NCBI GenBank assembly: GCA_913063405.1
Contig: CAJXZB010000015.1
Span: 1 to 64,000 of the forward strand
DNA length: 64,000 nucleotides
Origin: an uncultured Ulvibacter sp.
GTDB lineage: Bacteria > Bacteroidota > Bacteroidia > Flavobacteriales > Flavobacteriaceae
Direction of reading: 5' to 3'
Under the pieces are notes generated by a model, which had not been told where the DNA came from, ran no database searches, and worked only from the letters and a program-made list of their open reading frames with translations. Of the stretch, positions 27,744 through 37,407 are shown piece after piece. Positions within the stretch are counted from its first letter, which is position 1, and each line of letters opens with the position of its first letter. The position numbers were made by a program, and so were the translations under genes.

Positions 27744-28184
27744 TTATCGATCTTTTTGAGAAGTCTTTTCAACTTCACTGCTATCTTTAAGTAAACTAAC
27801 CCAGGCAATAGCCTCATCAAGATTTTTAAATTTTCGAAGTCGAGTTTGAGTGAATATTTTCTCTAGAACGACATTCATAATCCCCATTTTATCGTAGGCC
27901 ACAATAGCAATAGCCTCTAAATGATGTCTTTCCTTGTAGAAATTGAGCCAGTCTTGGGCATTAACGCTATAGGAGTTAACACGATTCGAAATATAAGCAA
28001 CTCGGATGTCCTGACCATAGTGTTCATACGCTATAGCATTACCTCTTTGGCTATTTCCCAATTGAAATGTACTCCTTTCGCTTATTTCAGCAATTACGAA
28101 TTTTTCGAAAAAGTAAAAGACACCGGATTCTACTGTGCCTTTTTTAGTATAAAGGTTTCTGTATTTAGATTCTTCAACGCGCAT
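27744..28184 (-). CDS. Conserved hypothetical, STAS-like fold suspected
   Basis: 146 residues. The pattern GVFYFFEKFVIAEI, YGQDIRVAYISNRVNSYSV, AIAIVAYD and FKNLDEAIAWV matches a Flavobacteriales family that resembles SpoIIAA/STAS-type alpha-beta domains. No signal peptide, no catalytic motif. It converges on the dead SDR gene with a 13-bp gap. Function unknown. Confidence 0.65.
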   Translation of the reverse strand: MRVEESKYRNLYTKKGTVESGVFYFFEKFVIAEISERSTFQLGNSQRGNAIAYEHYGQDIRVAYISNRVNSYSVNAQDWLNFYKERHHLEAIAIVAYDKMGIMNVVLEKIFTQTRLRKFKNLDEAIAWVSLLKDSSEVEKTSQKDR

Positions 28185-28232
28185 TTAAAGATATATATAT
28201 CTTTAAAGCACTCTATTTTTAAATGTATACAT

Positions 28233-28266
28233 AAAAAAAGCGACCCTTTTGAGAGTCGCTTTTTTT
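28233..28266 (-). terminator. Rho-independent terminator of the OmpA lipoprotein gene
   Basis: A stem of about 11-12 bp (A-run plus AGCGAC, paired with GTCGCT plus a T run), 10-nt loop, 19 bases past the stop at 28285 on the minus strand. Confidence 0.85.
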
Positions 28267-28284
28267 ATAGTTGTTCACTTTCAG

Positions 28285-29139
28285 TTAATTGGCAGAAAGC
28301 AATGTTGAAAATTTATCCAAGTTTGGTAGAATAACGATACGCGTTCTTCTGTTCACGGCACGTCCTTCTTTGGTTTCGTTTTCAGTAAGCGGTTGGAAAC
28401 TGCTTCGGCCTGCAGCGATTAACTTCTCTGGTGCAACACCATATTTGTCTTGTAGTGTTCTAATCACGGCGGTTGACCTTTCAACACTAAGTTCCCAATT
28501 GTCCTTAATGTAGCCACCTGGCTTCATAGTTTGGGCATCTGTATGACCTTCTATCATTACCTCAAGGGCTGGTTCGCTATTAATTACATTTGCTAATCTT
28601 TGTAATAAATTATTTGCTTTTGGATTAACACGATAGCTTCCAGACTTAAACAATAACTTATCCGAAATTGTAATCATAACTACAGTTTCATTGATGTCAA
28701 TTTCAATGTCGTCTTGTTCTCCTTCTGCGATTAGACTGTTATCAAGATTCTTTTTTAAGTTATAAGAAACAATTAGATTCATAGAATCCTCTAATGTTCT
28801 GGCCTGAGCAAGTTCATTTCGGTCTACATTAGCGAGTGCGGCCTTCATTTGCTCTTTATCATTGTTAGAAATAGCAACGTTACCAAATTGCTGCAAACGG
28901 TTGTTGCTTAGCGCAGTTAGTTCGGTATTGGAAGTTGATAGCGATTGGATTTTCGCGTTGTAGTTGGCAACACGTTCTTCGATCTTCGCATATTTCGCTT
29001 CGATTTCTTCTTTTTCCAGCTGTGTTTTAGAACGAGTGTTGTTATACTGTCCCTCTAATTCCACATATTTTTTCTTGGAAACACATGAGACCGTTACGAA
29101 TGTTCCAGCGAGCAGGGTTAATGCAATTAATTTTTTCAT
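28285..29139 (-). CDS. OmpA-family peptidoglycan-associated lipoprotein
   Basis: 284 residues. Signal peptide with lipobox ending VTVSC, lipidated Cys at about residue 19, then a charged coiled coil (about 25-85) and an OmpA-like domain (about 150-275) with the peptidoglycan-binding pattern MIEGHTDAQT and RAVNRRTRIVI. It anchors the outer membrane to the cell wall. The coiled coil followed by OmpA is common in Bacteroidota. Single gene with its own terminator. Confidence 0.92.
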   Translation of the reverse strand: MKKLIALTLLAGTFVTVSCVSKKKYVELEGQYNNTRSKTQLEKEEIEAKYAKIEERVANYNAKIQSLSTSNTELTALSNNRLQQFGNVAISNNDKEQMKAALANVDRNELAQARTLEDSMNLIVSYNLKKNLDNSLIAEGEQDDIEIDINETVVMITISDKLLFKSGSYRVNPKANNLLQRLANVINSEPALEVMIEGHTDAQTMKPGGYIKDNWELSVERSTAVIRTLQDKYGVAPEKLIAAGRSSFQPLTENETKEGRAVNRRTRIVILPNLDKFSTLLSAN

Positions 29140-29262
29140 TACTAGATTATTTTATGGTTTGTGATGCAAAGATGACCTCCTGTTCCACCAAAATAATCGT
29201 TAACGATCGCTATTGTTTTGTTAAATAAACGAGACTAATATTAGAGTCCGTTAAAAATGTAA

Positions 29263-29297
29263 GAAACCCCTTATAATTCTCTATTATAAGAGGTTTC
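29263..29297 (-). terminator. Terminator of the sigma factor gene
   Basis: A 14-bp stem with one mismatch (29263-29276 with 29284-29297) and a 7-nt loop, starting 21 bases past the sigma factor stop at 29319 on the minus strand. Confidence 0.7.
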
Positions 29298-29318
29298 AGT
29301 TTTATGTATAGTTATAGA

Positions 29319-30185
29319 CTATCCTAAATAATTCTTAAGGATGTGGCTTTTTGACTGTTGACGTAGTCGGCGGATGGCCTTCTCACGTATTTGACGTACA
29401 CGCTCCCTACTTAAATCGAAAGTATCTCCTATTTCTTGAAGTGACATGGCGGGTTGACCGCTCAAGCCAAAACTTAGCTTTACAACATCTGCCTCTCTAG
29501 GAGAAAGTGTGTCTAGAGCTCTTCCTATCTCGATTCGAAGAGAATCTTGAAGTAGTTCTTTGTCTGGGTTTGGGGATTCTCCAGAGCTCAAAACGTCGTA
29601 TAGGTTATTATCATTTTCTCCTTCTTGAAATGGAGCGTCCATCGATAAACTCCTTCCAGAGTTTTTTAACGCTTGCTTCACATTGCTAATTGACATATCA
29701 ACTTCCAAAGCTATCTCTGCAGCAGATGGCACTCGTTCGTGTACCTGTTCCAAGTGAATAGCTGCTTTCCTTATTTTATTGATATCTCCAATCTTGTTGA
29801 GTGGCAGACGCACTACTCTAGATTGTTCGGAAATGGCCTGAAGGATAGATTGTCTAATCCACCATACAGCATAAGAGATAAACTTAAAACCTCTGGTTTC
29901 GTCAAAACGTTGCGCCGCTTTAACTAAACCTACGTTTCCTTCATTAATAAGATCTGATAATGTTAATCCTTGATTTTGATATTGTTTGGCCACAGAAATT
30001 ACGAATCTCAGGTTAGATCTTGTTAACTTATCTAAAGCTATTTGATCTCCTTCACGAATGCGTTGCGCTAATTCGACTTCTTCTTCGGCAGTAATTAATT
30101 CAATTCTACTTACATCTTGCAAGTAACTGTTTAAAGATTTTGTCTCTCTATTAGTAACTTGCTTGGTAATTTTGAGTTGTCTCAT
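29319..30185 (-). CDS. rpoD: Primary RNA polymerase sigma factor, Bacteroidota type
   Basis: 288 residues, the short form typical of this phylum (no region 1.1). Region 1.2 begins [20 protein letters not shown]. Region 2 contains [27 protein letters not shown] and [12 protein letters not shown]. Region 3 follows [12 protein letters not shown], and region 4 holds the helix-turn-helix ending [20 protein letters not shown]. This sigma reads the TAnnTTTG / TTG promoters found here. Single gene with a hairpin after it. Confidence 0.95.
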   Translation of the reverse strand: MRQLKITKQVTNRETKSLNSYLQDVSRIELITAEEEVELAQRIREGDQIALDKLTRSNLRFVISVAKQYQNQGLTLSDLINEGNVGLVKAAQRFDETRGFKFISYAVWWIRQSILQAISEQSRVVRLPLNKIGDINKIRKAAIHLEQVHERVPSAAEIALEVDMSISNVKQALKNSGRSLSMDAPFQEGENDNNLYDVLSSGESPNPDKELLQDSLRIEIGRALDTLSPREADVVKLSFGLSGQPAMSLQEIGDTFDLSRERVRQIREKAIRRLRQQSKSHILKNYLG

Positions 30186-30336
30186 GAGGTTTGTTTAGAA
30201 TGTTTTTTGCAAAGGGGAGCGCATAGTAACTCTTAGAATTAACATATCCAAATTCTTAACAGTATTTGTTAATTTATTTCGAGGAAATCCGTATTTTATT
30301 AGTTTAAAGCTATGAATCGTATTATAAAAGTTGCAT

Positions 30337-30525
30337 ATGGGAATCAATTTCTTTTTTAATAGAATTTTAATTGGGATACAAATACCGAGAGAAGTACCTC
30401 ATCCGAATAATAATCAACCAATTGATTTTAGTAAGCCGGAGGACATTGTTATTTATATAGTGTTACCTTTGTTTTTTGTCCTATTGTATTTCATAGGCCG
30501 AAGAATAGGAAATAATAAAAAATGA
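30337..30525 (+). CDS. Small single-helix membrane protein
   Basis: 62 residues from ATG at 30337; a TTG two codons earlier also opens the frame. The core QIPREVPHPNNNQPIDFSKP is conserved in small flavobacterial membrane proteins and precedes a C-terminal membrane helix (IVIYIVLPLFFVLLYFIG). The protein probably faces the periplasm or cytoplasm with its N-terminal peptide; function unknown. Its stop overlaps the start of the M14 carboxypeptidase gene by four bases. Confidence 0.7.
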   Translation: MGINFFFNRILIGIQIPREVPHPNNNQPIDFSKPEDIVIYIVLPLFFVLLYFIGRRIGNNKK

Positions 30526-32840
30526 TTATGAAATTTAACTCTTCCTTTCGAGTTCTTCTTTTCTGTATTATATCTATTAGTACTGCCGTGTCTTTTGGAC
30601 AAGAGACCTATAGCAAAGTTAATGTACGGATAAATGATACAAATGAAATGGAGCGTCTAGCTGCTCTGGATTTTGATATTGATCATTATGAAGGAACACC
30701 AGATGGGGGTATTTCTTTTTATGTTACTTCAGAAGAACTTAAGAGGTTGACTATCTATGATTTTTCATTTGATGTTACAGTTTCAAATTATTCTGAGCAT
30801 TATCATAAATTGGCGCGTTTAGATTTAGAAAATCTGCAGAATTTAACAAAGCCAGAAACCGTTGCCAATGGGTTTGATTTTGGTTCTATGGGTGGTTTTT
30901 ATACCTATTCCGAGGTAGAAGCTAAATTGGATGAGATGAAAACAGAGTATCCGGATCTCATAACCGCAAGAGAAAGTATAGGAACCACTTTTGAAGGAAA
31001 TGATATTTGGATAGTTAAGATTTCTGACAATCCAGATATTTCTGAAAATGAGCCAGCTGCGTACTTCGATGGATTGCATCATGCAAGGGAGCCGCTCTCC
31101 ATGGCTACTAATGTAAACTTTATGTTTTGGTTATTAGAGAACTATGATACAGATTCAAGAGTGCGATACTTGGTCGATAATCGAGAATTGTATTTCGTAC
31201 CAGTGGTAAATCCTGATGGCTATTTGTATAATGAGCAAACGGATCCAAATGGAGGAGGGTTTTGGAGAAAAAATAGAAATACAAATGGTGGAGGGGGGTG
31301 CATTGGAGTTGATTTAAACAGAAATTATGGATACGAATTTGCGCATGATGGTTCTTGTGCCAGTAACGACCCTTGTTCAAATATCTATCATGGAACTGGA
31401 CCTTTTTCTGAAGCGGAGTCGATAGCCGTTAGAGATTTACTCGCTCAGGTACAACCAAATACAGCATTTTCAATTCATTCTACCGCTGGAAGCTACTTGA
31501 TGCCATATGGATTTGATACAACGCCGCCTGCTTTTGGTATTTATTCGGAGTGGGCGTCTTCTTTTTTAGATGAAACAGAGTATCCTTATGGAGTTACCTT
31601 TCAGATGTTGGGATATACCTCTTGCGGTACGACTCGAGATTTTTTACATTCTGAGGGTATCTATGGTTGGACACCAGAAATTGGAGGTAGTGGATTTTGG
31701 CCTCAACAGAGTACCATATTTGATTTGGTGGGAGAGAATGTGCGCCCAATGTTTTATCAGTCCTGGTTGGCAGGTGCCTATTTGGACGTTCAGCATCACG
31801 AACAAGTAGGTAACGCCATTCCCGGTGGATCGTTTGAGCTTGTTGTAGAAATTAAAAATGTTGGAGTAGGAGCTACTTCAATAAATTCGAGTGTAATGAT
31901 CGAAGCATCTGTTCCAGAGGTACAGACTTCTACGGCAATTGCATTTGGAGATATTTCTCCACGTACTAGACAGGACAACGGCGCAAGCCCTTTTCCAATT
32001 ACAATAGACCCATCGTTCACAGGAGATTCTTTCATATTATCTATTTATACCATTCAGGATGGTACAGTAAACGAAACGGCCGAAGTTACTATTTATATAG
32101 GTGAAAAAAACACTTTATTCTTGGATGATGCGGAGAGTGGTGCATCAAATTGGACAGCCTCGGGTAACGGAATATCGTGGGGAGAAGTAATGGATGATTC
32201 ATATAGCGGGGTTGCATGTTTTGGCGATTCAGACGGAGGTAATAGTGAGAATAATACAACCAATTTCTTTGAACTGAATCAGACATTCGACCTTACGGCT
32301 ACCATTTTTCCAATAGTTTCGTTCAATAGTAAGTATTCAATTGAGGAAGATGACATAGCTCAGTTTCAAATATCTACAGATGGTGGGATGAACTGGGAAA
32401 TCTTGGAGAGTTATGTTCTTAATGATCGATGGAACCAGCATAGCATCGAGTTAGCCGCTTATAAATCTTTTGATGATATTGGTTTTAGGTTTGCCTTAAT
32501 AAATGATGGAGGAATTCCAGGTGACGGATTCTATTTTGATGATTTTGAGGTAACCGATTACGATTCGTCTGCTCTGGGAAATTCTAATAATGAATTTACC
32601 TTCCTTGTGAAAGTATTTCCAAACCCGTTCGACGACCAGATAATGATTGACCTAAGTCCTGAGGTAGTTGAATACCTGACGCTGTTCGATATCAATGGAA
32701 GAAAATTAGATATTAGCTTAATTAAAACCGAAGACCAACTCATTGTTAAAGACTTGAATAAGCTAACCGCGGGAATTTACTTTTTGAAATTGGAAAACCC
32801 AAAACATGGAAGTGTTATAAAAAAGCTAATTAAGTTGTAA
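30522..32840 (+). CDS. Secreted M14 zinc carboxypeptidase, T9SS cargo
   Basis: 772 residues (start 30522, or the Met two codons on). Signal peptide to about residue 28, a prodomain (about 30-115), then the M14 catalytic domain (about 120-430). Zinc ligands are in DGLHHAREPLS (HxxE) and the later FSIHSTAG His; TPEIGG carries the catalytic Glu. Beta domains follow, and the end is a T9SS type A sorting domain (VFPNPFDDQIMIDLS to GIYFLKLEN). It degrades extracellular peptides from the C-terminus. Exported by the system controlled by PorX. Confidence 0.95.
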   Translation: MIMKFNSSFRVLLFCIISISTAVSFGQETYSKVNVRINDTNEMERLAALDFDIDHYEGTPDGGISFYVTSEELKRLTIYDFSFDVTVSNYSEHYHKLARLDLENLQNLTKPETVANGFDFGSMGGFYTYSEVEAKLDEMKTEYPDLITARESIGTTFEGNDIWIVKISDNPDISENEPAAYFDGLHHAREPLSMATNVNFMFWLLENYDTDSRVRYLVDNRELYFVPVVNPDGYLYNEQTDPNGGGFWRKNRNTNGGGGCIGVDLNRNYGYEFAHDGSCASNDPCSNIYHGTGPFSEAESIAVRDLLAQVQPNTAFSIHSTAGSYLMPYGFDTTPPAFGIYSEWASSFLDETEYPYGVTFQMLGYTSCGTTRDFLHSEGIYGWTPEIGGSGFWPQQSTIFDLVGENVRPMFYQSWLAGAYLDVQHHEQVGNAIPGGSFELVVEIKNVGVGATSINSSVMIEASVPEVQTSTAIAFGDISPRTRQDNGASPFPITIDPSFTGDSFILSIYTIQDGTVNETAEVTIYIGEKNTLFLDDAESGASNWTASGNGISWGEVMDDSYSGVACFGDSDGGNSENNTTNFFELNQTFDLTATIFPIVSFNSKYSIEEDDIAQFQISTDGGMNWEILESYVLNDRWNQHSIELAAYKSFDDIGFRFALINDGGIPGDGFYFDDFEVTDYDSSALGNSNNEFTFLVKVFPNPFDDQIMIDLSPEVVEYLTLFDINGRKLDISLIKTEDQLIVKDLNKLTAGIYFLKLENPKHGSVIKKLIKL

Positions 32841-32898
32841 TTTACTTTTTTTGGATTGATTCTTGTTAATTATGCTCCGGATTGAAAAAGGTAAAAAA

Positions 32899-33552
32899 AT
32901 GAAATTGTTAATCACTTGTCTCTTAATCATTACTTCTGCAGCTAGTTTTGCTCAATTTGACAATCCGTCTAATAATTCGGCGCAATTTGAGAAAACAGAA
33001 ACAGATGTGGCTTCGCCAACTGGCTTAGAGTTCCTTGCAATAAAAAAACCTAGTCTTACCAATCCTGATAATAGATTTAATGGAAAAGACTATTCCGATC
33101 TTGGTAATCCTGATAAAAAGCAACTGGATATGAGCGGAGATGATGGTTTATTAGAGAATAAAACTAATAAGGCCCCAAAGTACTTCACTAAAGATAAGGA
33201 AGCTAAAGATGAGTATGGACGGGATCAATATTTAGGGGATTTTAAGACGACTGCTAGTTACGTTAATATTGTGTATCGAGATCATGAATATGTAGATGGT
33301 GATCGTATTCGAGTTTTTGTAAATAACGATATCGTACAGAGTAGTATAACGTTGGATAGTAGCTTTAGAGGTTTCGACCTTACCTTGGAGCCTGGATTTA
33401 ATAAAATTGATTTCCAAGCACTCAATCAGGGTGAATCTGGACCCAATACAGCCGAGCTTCATGTCTACGATGATAAAGGACAACTGGTGTCCGCTCATGA
33501 ATGGAACCTACTCACGGGAAATAAAGCAACAGTAATTATTGTTAAAGAATAG
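32899..33552 (+). CDS. Secreted hypothetical protein
   Basis: 217 residues from MKLLITCLLIITSAASFAQ, a clean signal peptide. The frame opens 12 codons earlier (32863), but that extension lacks signal character. The mature part has a polar linker and, from about residue 110, a beta-rich domain with YRDHEYVDGDRIRVFVN and LEPGFNKIDFQALNQGESGPNTAELHVYDDKGQ. I know it only as a conserved flavobacterial secreted protein. It is 58 bp behind the carboxypeptidase and may be co-transcribed. Confidence 0.72.
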   Translation: MKLLITCLLIITSAASFAQFDNPSNNSAQFEKTETDVASPTGLEFLAIKKPSLTNPDNRFNGKDYSDLGNPDKKQLDMSGDDGLLENKTNKAPKYFTKDKEAKDEYGRDQYLGDFKTTASYVNIVYRDHEYVDGDRIRVFVNNDIVQSSITLDSSFRGFDLTLEPGFNKIDFQALNQGESGPNTAELHVYDDKGQLVSAHEWNLLTGNKATVIIVKE

Positions 33553-33681
33553 GAGTTAAATAATAACTGACTAAATTTTTGTGTATTTAAAAAAGTAAAG
33601 TATATTTTCTATATTGGAGATTAAACTTTCCATAGTGTAAAAAATACAATACTAAGTAGAACTTAATCTAAATTAAATGCA

Positions 33682-34143
33682 ATGAACTTAAAGTCAATTA
33701 AGGAATGTGATAGAAGAAGTGCCGAACGACTCTTAAATTTTAAATTACCAAACTCTTACAAGAAAATAGGATGGATAGGGGTAATCGCCGCGCTGGCTGT
33801 CATTATGTCGACTGATTTGTTTAAAGGGGATCAAGAATTATTGAAAGATGTATTAAGAAAAGTCGTTCTAGCATTTTTATTTGTTATTGTTCTTTCAAGA
33901 GAAGAAGTGGAGGATGAGCGCATTCAAAGTTTTAGAGTCCAGTCTTATTCTCTCTCTTTTTTAGCTGGGGTGTTATATACTTTATTTCAACCTGTGGTAA
34001 ACTGGATAGCTTTTCTAATTTTCAAACCAGAAAAAGCAATTTTCGAAGACCTAGGTGACTTTCAAATCTTGTGGCTTATACTAACAGTGTATTTACTGTT
34101 CTTTTATGTTTTAAAAAGAGGGGATAATGAAGAACACTCTTAA
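33682..34143 (+). CDS. Hypothetical membrane protein paired with an XRE regulator
   Basis: 153 residues with about four membrane segments (about 29-46, 60-78, 90-108, 122-142). Its end overlaps the HTH gene by 17 bp. A membrane protein translationally coupled to a small XRE repressor is a recurrent pairing in Bacteroidota and Firmicutes, where the membrane partner is thought to influence the regulator. Ligand and targets are unknown. Confidence 0.75.
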   Translation: MNLKSIKECDRRSAERLLNFKLPNSYKKIGWIGVIAALAVIMSTDLFKGDQELLKDVLRKVVLAFLFVIVLSREEVEDERIQSFRVQSYSLSFLAGVLYTLFQPVVNWIAFLIFKPEKAIFEDLGDFQILWLILTVYLLFFYVLKRGDNEEHS

Positions 34144-34327
34144 AGTAGAACGCGCCATTTTGAACCTTACGCAGGGCGAACTTGCCCAGAAAATTGGAGT
34201 ATCACGACAAACGATTAATTCGATCGAAGCCAATCGATATGCGCCGTCAACGGTCTTGTCTTTGAAGCTTTCGGTAGTATTTAACAAACCAGTTAATGAT
34301 TTCTTTGCTCTGGATCAAAATGATTGA
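34127..34327 (+). CDS. XRE-family helix-turn-helix regulator
   Basis: 66 residues, essentially only a helix-turn-helix of the Cro/CI type: LNLTQGELAQKIGVSRQTINSIE. Length and the C-terminal VNDFFALD segment fit the small YozG-like XRE proteins. It overlaps the membrane protein gene by 17 bp, so the two are made together. A DNA target was not identified. Confidence 0.9.
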   Translation: MKNTLKVERAILNLTQGELAQKIGVSRQTINSIEANRYAPSTVLSLKLSVVFNKPVNDFFALDQND

Positions 34328-34409
34328 GGTGCTATTGTTTCTTGTCTATCTTATCACTAGTATTTTTATCCAATTATACCTAGCTTTGTAAAAGCCTAAA
34401 ATAGCAGTT

Positions 34410-34700
34410 ATGCTAGAGCTTAGACCTTGTTGTGAGCATTGTGGGAAGGACCTTCCTAGAAATTCAACTGAGGCGATGATTTGTACGTTTGAGTGCACCT
34501 ATTGTTTGGATTGTGCAAAGAATATCTTCGAAAAGGCTTGTCTAAATTGCGGAGGTAATTTTGAGAAAAGACCGATTAGACCGTCTAAGTATGACGAAAA
34601 ATATCCTGTAAGTACTGAAAGACTGTACAAACCGAAAGATCTTTCCGAAGCTAAATTGAATACAGAGAAGTATAAGGGTATTGCTCCGGAAGATAGATAA
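34410..34700 (+). CDS. DUF1272 zinc-finger-like protein
   Basis: 96 residues. The N-terminal 60 form the DUF1272 domain, with four CxxC-like pairs (CCEHCG, CTFECTYCLDCA, CLNCGG), surely a zinc-binding fold. The tail is charged. Function unknown; small cytoplasmic protein. A TAGCTTTG -7 box lies at 34381-34388. It ends 10 bp before the remnant on the opposite strand. Confidence 0.88.
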   Translation: MLELRPCCEHCGKDLPRNSTEAMICTFECTYCLDCAKNIFEKACLNCGGNFEKRPIRPSKYDEKYPVSTERLYKPKDLSEAKLNTEKYKGIAPEDR

Positions 34701-34709
34701 CCCTATTGT

Positions 34710-35596
34710 TTAATCCTCGAAGACCCAAGTACCAACATGGGTTCTACCCCCTATACTATATCCTATCTTGTAGCCACCCTTTCCTGTAAATACTAATATC
34801 TTTCCAGGCGCAGGTATTGCTCTATATTTTAACAGCATCTTGTTGAAATTTGCAACTTCACCCTTACTAAGTGAGCGTCCATTTTTAATAACACTGTAGC
34901 CATTGATTTCGATTTTCGTTTTGTCCTTTAAAGAAGAGATGATTCCTCTATTTATTAATTCTTGGGCTAAACCTTCAAGCTCTACTGATTCGATGATTAC
35001 TATATGACCACCATCCTTATTGAAGGTGAAGTCTACATTTTTGCCTATATCATTGTTCTTAAACAATTTGATGTATTTTGAACCCTGGCTTCGCTCATTT
35101 TTTTTCCATTTATATAAGTTCCAGAACTGTCCATGGCAAAGTTGACGGTCCTTTCATTTGAAATAAAACCATCCGAAACTAGCATTGGGACCAACGCTTC
35201 TTGGACTTTTGGCTAAACCCAGTTAGTTCCTTCATCTTTGGAACGTCCTTCATAGAGGGTTCTTTCTTGTTTTAATAGTGTTCTAACGGTATTGCTTACA
35301 TCCCCAAGGTGTCTTGCGCGAACATCCATTTCATCTGCTTCAGATGCAAGTCTTTTTTCTTCTTCTTTAAATCTTTTTGTGTCCTGTTGGTAACGAGCGG
35401 TATTTTCTCTTTGAATCCTATCCGCATTCCTTTGAATTCGTTCCTCTTCTCGTTTCATTCTGTTTGCCTCTCGCTGCATTCTTGCCGCTTTTTGACTCGC
35501 CTCCGTTTTTCCAGTAATAATGGTCTTAGCCATTTTTCCCAACGATTCAACCTTCTTGACCAAACTAGGGGACGCAATGTTCTTATCAACATCCAT
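34710..35596 (-). pseudogene. Remnant of an M56/BlaR1-type protein gene
   Basis: Two minus-strand pieces join in one order. The first (start 35596) is a highly charged coiled coil of repeated R-M-x-R-E-x-x-R heptads. An in-frame TAG at 35213-35215 ends it, but the same frame continues: VPMLVSDGFISNERTVNFAMD and INGKKMSEARVQ, a pattern seen in the tails of flavobacterial BlaR1-like (M56) proteins. Near 35085 a missing base moves to the frame that gives KYIKLFKNNDIG and ends GTWVFED. So one stop and one shift break a continuous reading. The metallopeptidase part is not here, so it is a 3' fragment. Identity is moderate. Confidence 0.6.
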
Positions 35597-35616
35597 ATTT
35601 AAGCGTCCTTTTCTGA

Positions 35617-37081
35617 GCTCAATTTGGCAAACTTAGCGGTCTTCCACAAATAGACCCTCCATTGAACCTTTCCTTTGTACCCTTCATCTCAGGCGTTAAT
35701 GAAAAAAGCCCAGATGGAGAGAACAATACTTCGTTAAACGGAGGAATAGATGTAAAATATGTTTATAATAACGCATATACAGTTGATGTATCGCTAATTC
35801 CTGATTTTAGTCAGGCCCAAAGCGATGATGAGGTTTTCAACCTATCATCTTTTGAAATTAAATTTGACGAAAACAGGCAGTTCTTTGTAGAAGGAACAGA
35901 GATTTTCGACAAGGGTGGTTATCTCTATACCAGAAGGATAGGAGGGAGGCCTATTAATAAAAACAATTTTGAAATTAACGAGAATGAAGAAATCATCAGC
36001 AACCCTATATCCTCAAACATTTTGAATTTGGTCAAGGTTACTGGAAAATCGTCCACTGGTTTTTCTATTGGGTCGCTGAATGGCTTAACAGCTAAAAGTG
36101 AGGCTGAAGTTCTAAATACTGAAACTCAAGAAATTTGTTCAGTCCAAACCAGTACTTTGTCAAATTATAATTCATTAGTCCTGGATCAGGCCCTGAAGAA
36201 TAATTCTTCTATCACCTTGATTAAGAATTCTGTTTTGCGAAGTGGTAAAGACTACGATGCCAATTTAACAGTTTTGTTGTATAGATGGTACAATGTTAAA
36301 CGATCCTATACCCTTTCTGCAAGGAAGGCGATTTCCCAGCAATACTTTTCTGAAGCAAAGGATGAGATTGGTCATGAGTATTTCCTTTTCCTCGGAAAAG
36401 TAAGTGGTAAATGACGAGGGGCTATTTCTACAGGCTTATATGATAAAAACTATAATCCTAATGACTTCGGGTTTCTTTCTAGGAACAATAGATTGACCTT
36501 TACAGGTGATGTATCCTATTCAGAAAATAACTCAAACAAAATGTTTGCACGATATAGGTTGGGTTTTGTACATCAAAGGCGTTATTATCATAGTTTAATA
36601 GAACAGGAACTATCCTATTATAAACTGCAAAGTCGTGGTACGTTTAAGAAAAATAATCATTCTTTTTATGCCGCCTTTGCCTATTTAGAAAAGGGAAAAA
36701 ACTTTTTTGAAGCTCGTAAAGAGGATCAGCCGTTCGTGATTCCTTCTCAAACCGAATCCTTTTTGGAGTATCAAACCAATCGGAATAAAAACATATCCTT
36801 TTCTGGATATGCTGTATATGTGCAGTATTTGAATTCTGATATCTTCGATAGAGAGTTTATAACGGGTTACGGTATTCGAGCTAGAATTGGGCAACATTTT
36901 TTTACCTATTTTTCACAATCTTATGAAAACAAACCCAGTAATGCGGGGTATTTAACCACTGAAGGAACTACAATTCTATTTCGACAACTTAAGCAACGTA
37001 CTTAAAAGTGATAACAGTCAGACAATTTCATTAAAAATGACCTATTTTTTAGATGTTAATAGGTTCCGTAAGGTTATCTGA
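35617..37081 (+). pseudogene. 5'-truncated, broken DUF5916 outer-membrane protein gene
   Basis: The reading begins abruptly after a TGA at 35614-35616 with LSGLPQIDPPLNLSFVP, then GGIDVKYVYNNAYTVDVSL, IPDFSQAQSDDEVFNLSSFE and RQFFVEGTEIFDKGGYLYTRRIG. These are hallmark segments of the central barrel part of DUF5916 proteins. The family is about 800-900 residues and starts with a carbohydrate-binding-like domain, absent here. Lesions: a TGA at 36412-36414 inside the barrel (the frame then continues RGAISTGLYD), a shift near 36975, and an early end at 37079-37081. It lies head-to-head with the BlaR1-type remnant, only 20 bp apart. Confidence 0.75.
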
Positions 37082-37083
37082 AA

Positions 37084-37407
37084 CTAGGTTTTAGCTTCCA
37101 AATGATTGCCTAGGCTTGTAAGTTTATCATCCCAAAATTTATCATAAAAGCTAAGCCACTTTCTTATTTCTTCTAGAGGTTGTGCGTTGGCGTTACAGTA
37201 TCGCTCACGCCCTTGGGAATCTATGGTAACAAGACCAGCACTCTCCAGCGCTTTTAAATGCTTAGTTATTCCTTGTCTAGTCATTTCAAACTGACCCGCT
37301 ATTTGAGTAATGGGTAAGGCGGTACTTGTCAAAACTAGGACGTGAAAAATTTCACGCCTAGTTGGATCTGCAATCGCTCTAAGTACTTTTGTTATTTTAT
37401 CCTGCAT
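37084..37407 (-). CDS. ArsR-type helix-turn-helix regulator
   Basis: 107 residues from MQDKITKVLRAIADPTRREIF. The frame is open to 37491, but the extra 28 residues lie inside the upstream gene and lack family similarity. Winged helix: ITQIAGQFEMTRQGITKHLKALESAGLV, followed by a C-terminal tail with GRERYCNA. It is the usual partner of an SRPBCC (AHSA1-like) gene, here directly upstream with an 11-bp overlap. It probably represses its own operon through the palindrome near the promoter. Confidence 0.85.
   Translation of the reverse strand: MQDKITKVLRAIADPTRREIFHVLVLTSTALPITQIAGQFEMTRQGITKHLKALESAGLVTIDSQGRERYCNANAQPLEEIRKWLSFYDKFWDDKLTSLGNHLEAKT

Noticed and set aside
27519-27794. Stand-alone 91-residue gene
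   Set aside because: It is the C-terminal part of the broken SDR, and its last 20 residues are an out-of-frame run past the natural end at 27730.
34710-35066. Separate 118-residue gene
   Set aside because: It continues the coiled-coil piece after one stop and a one-base shift, so both are one fragment; an independent gene is not excluded but less likely.
36493-37005. Separate 170-residue gene
   Set aside because: The same frame continues directly from the upstream DUF5916 segment through a TGA, so it is part of one remnant.
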